A stretch of 5,512 nucleotides of DNA from Rhodospirillaceae bacterium (lineage in GTDB: Bacteria; Pseudomonadota; Alphaproteobacteria; Micavibrionales; UBA2020): NCBI GenBank assembly GCA_003524565.1, contig DQGU01000036.1:1-5512 (forward strand), written 5' to 3'. Positions 4,844-5,512 of this stretch are shown piece after piece. Positions within the stretch are counted from its first letter, which is position 1. Every line of letters begins with the position of its first letter. A program made the position numbers and the translations under genes. The notes under the pieces are model-generated. The model did not search any database and was not told where the DNA came from. It worked only from the letters and a program-made list of their open reading frames with translations.

Positions 4844-5512
4844 ATGTTATACCCCGCCCCTTTTTTCGCGCCGCCCGCCGCGCAGGAACACAAGCCCGCT
4901 TTCGGCGCGTTGCCGCAAAATTTGCGTGCGCAAATATCCGCGATTTGTAAAAGCGATATAGCGGATGGCATATCCGTTTATGGCAGCCTGTCCGCAACGG
5001 CGGGTTTTGCCGTGACGCTTGCAGACGGCCGCCGTGTTTTCGCCAAGGGCAGCCATCCGGGCGAAATGTCCCACGCGACACTGCATATAAAAACGGAAAT
5101 ACAGGCCTATGAAACGCTGCCTGTGCTGCGCGGCGTCGCGCCTGCTTTTGTCGGTGTCGTCAGCGATGGAAACGAAGACGGCTGGACACTTGGGCTTTGG
5201 GAATATGCGGATAAAGACATGAGCGCCGCCGTGCGGATGCGCGCGGCCGACATCATGCGGCATGTAGCGGCAGTGCATGCCGCCGCGATACCTGCGGCAT
5301 TTACGGCGGCTGCGCGGACGCATAATTACCTGAGCCTTTTTTTGCGCGACGAAAAAAAATGGCGGCGGATAAAAGACGAGCCGAAAATTAAAAACAAGCT
5401 ACTGGGCGTTTTCGAAGACCAAGATGCGGCGGGCGCGTTTTTTTCCGGCGCGCTGGAAAAGCTTTGCGCGCTGCAAGCGGCGGCGGCAGATTTTGATTTT
5501 AAATATGGTTTT
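4844..5512 (+). CDS. Probable kinase-fold phosphotransferase (APH/choline-kinase-like), 3'-truncated by the window
   Basis: An open frame of 223 codons runs to the window edge without a stop. The visible part resembles the N-lobe of APH-type phosphotransferases. YGSLSATAGFAV (46-57) could be the nucleotide-binding loop, followed by a strand with K68 (FAKG) as the candidate ATP-binding lysine. E85 in TEIQAYETLP (84-93) fits the helix-C glutamate, and LGLWEYAD (116-123) fits the hinge. The family's catalytic HGDxxxxN motif would lie beyond 5512, so the call rests on the N-lobe only. ATG 4844 is the only plausible ATG: an in-frame TAA lies at 4826 and the next ATG is codon 75. No clear Shine-Dalgarno sequence precedes it, so translation may be coupled to the gene upstream. 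The substrate cannot be told; it need not be an antibiotic. Confidence 0.7.
   Translation, partial: MLYPAPFFAPPAAQEHKPAFGALPQNLRAQISAICKSDIADGISVYGSLSATAGFAVTLADGRRVFAKGSHPGEMSHATLHIKTEIQAYETLPVLRGVAPAFVGVVSDGNEDGWTLGLWEYADKDMSAAVRMRAADIMRHVAAVHAAAIPAAFTAAARTHNYLSLFLRDEKKWRRIKDEPKIKNKLLGVFEDQDAAGAFFSGALEKLCALQAAAADFDFKYGF

Noticed and set aside
4847..5323. Minus-strand open frame (158 codons) antisense to the phosphotransferase-like gene
   Set aside because: Arg/Cys/His-rich composition typical of a shadow; the plus frame shows kinase N-lobe features and is open to the window end.
1..5512. CRISPR arrays, tRNA/rRNA genes, insertion sequences, riboswitches
   Set aside because: No regularly spaced repeats, cloverleaf, transposase or known leader structure was seen on reading both strands.

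Overview
The window reads as chromosomal DNA of an alphaproteobacterium of moderate GC content. The reason is the conserved order hemE-hemH-hemJ on the minus strand, next to a non-coding gap of about 490 bp that looks like a replication origin. Lying beside hemE is the classic position of the chromosomal origin in Caulobacter and Rickettsia. The exact genus cannot be told from what is visible.

Layout from left to right. (1) Plus strand, about 110-1123: a membrane-associated M48-family zinc metallopeptidase. (2) Minus strand, 3701 down to 1110: a tightly packed heme operon, hemE (uroporphyrinogen decarboxylase), hemH (ferrochelatase with a C-terminal iron-sulfur-type cysteine motif) and hemJ (membrane protoporphyrinogen IX oxidase), with gaps of 5 and 16 nt. 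The 3' end of hemJ overlaps the 3' end of the peptidase gene by 14 nt. (3) 3702-4190: a gap with no convincing gene. It is packed with DnaA-box-like sequences built on TTATCC (seven TTATCC/GGATAA hexamers), one exact TTATNCACA box inside a 10-bp-arm dyad, an AT-rich block (about 80% AT over 48 bp) holding a perfect 9-bp-arm palindrome, and four GANTC sites. I interpret it as oriC. (4) Plus strand, 4191-4811: a 206-residue soluble protein that I do not recognise. (5) Plus strand, 4844 to the window end: the N-terminal 223 residues of a probable kinase-fold (APH/choline-kinase-like) phosphotransferase, cut by the window edge.

How the parts relate. HemE makes coproporphyrinogen III, HemJ oxidises protoporphyrinogen IX and HemH inserts iron, so the operon covers three of the late heme steps; the coproporphyrinogen oxidase step between HemE and HemJ is not encoded here. 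If the gap is the origin, the heme operon and the two right-hand genes all point away from it, that is, co-directional with the forks. Any promoters driving hemE and the 206-residue gene would then lie in or beside the origin. The main items for follow-up are the origin with its repeated TTATCCCC variant boxes and the unrecognised gene on its right flank.
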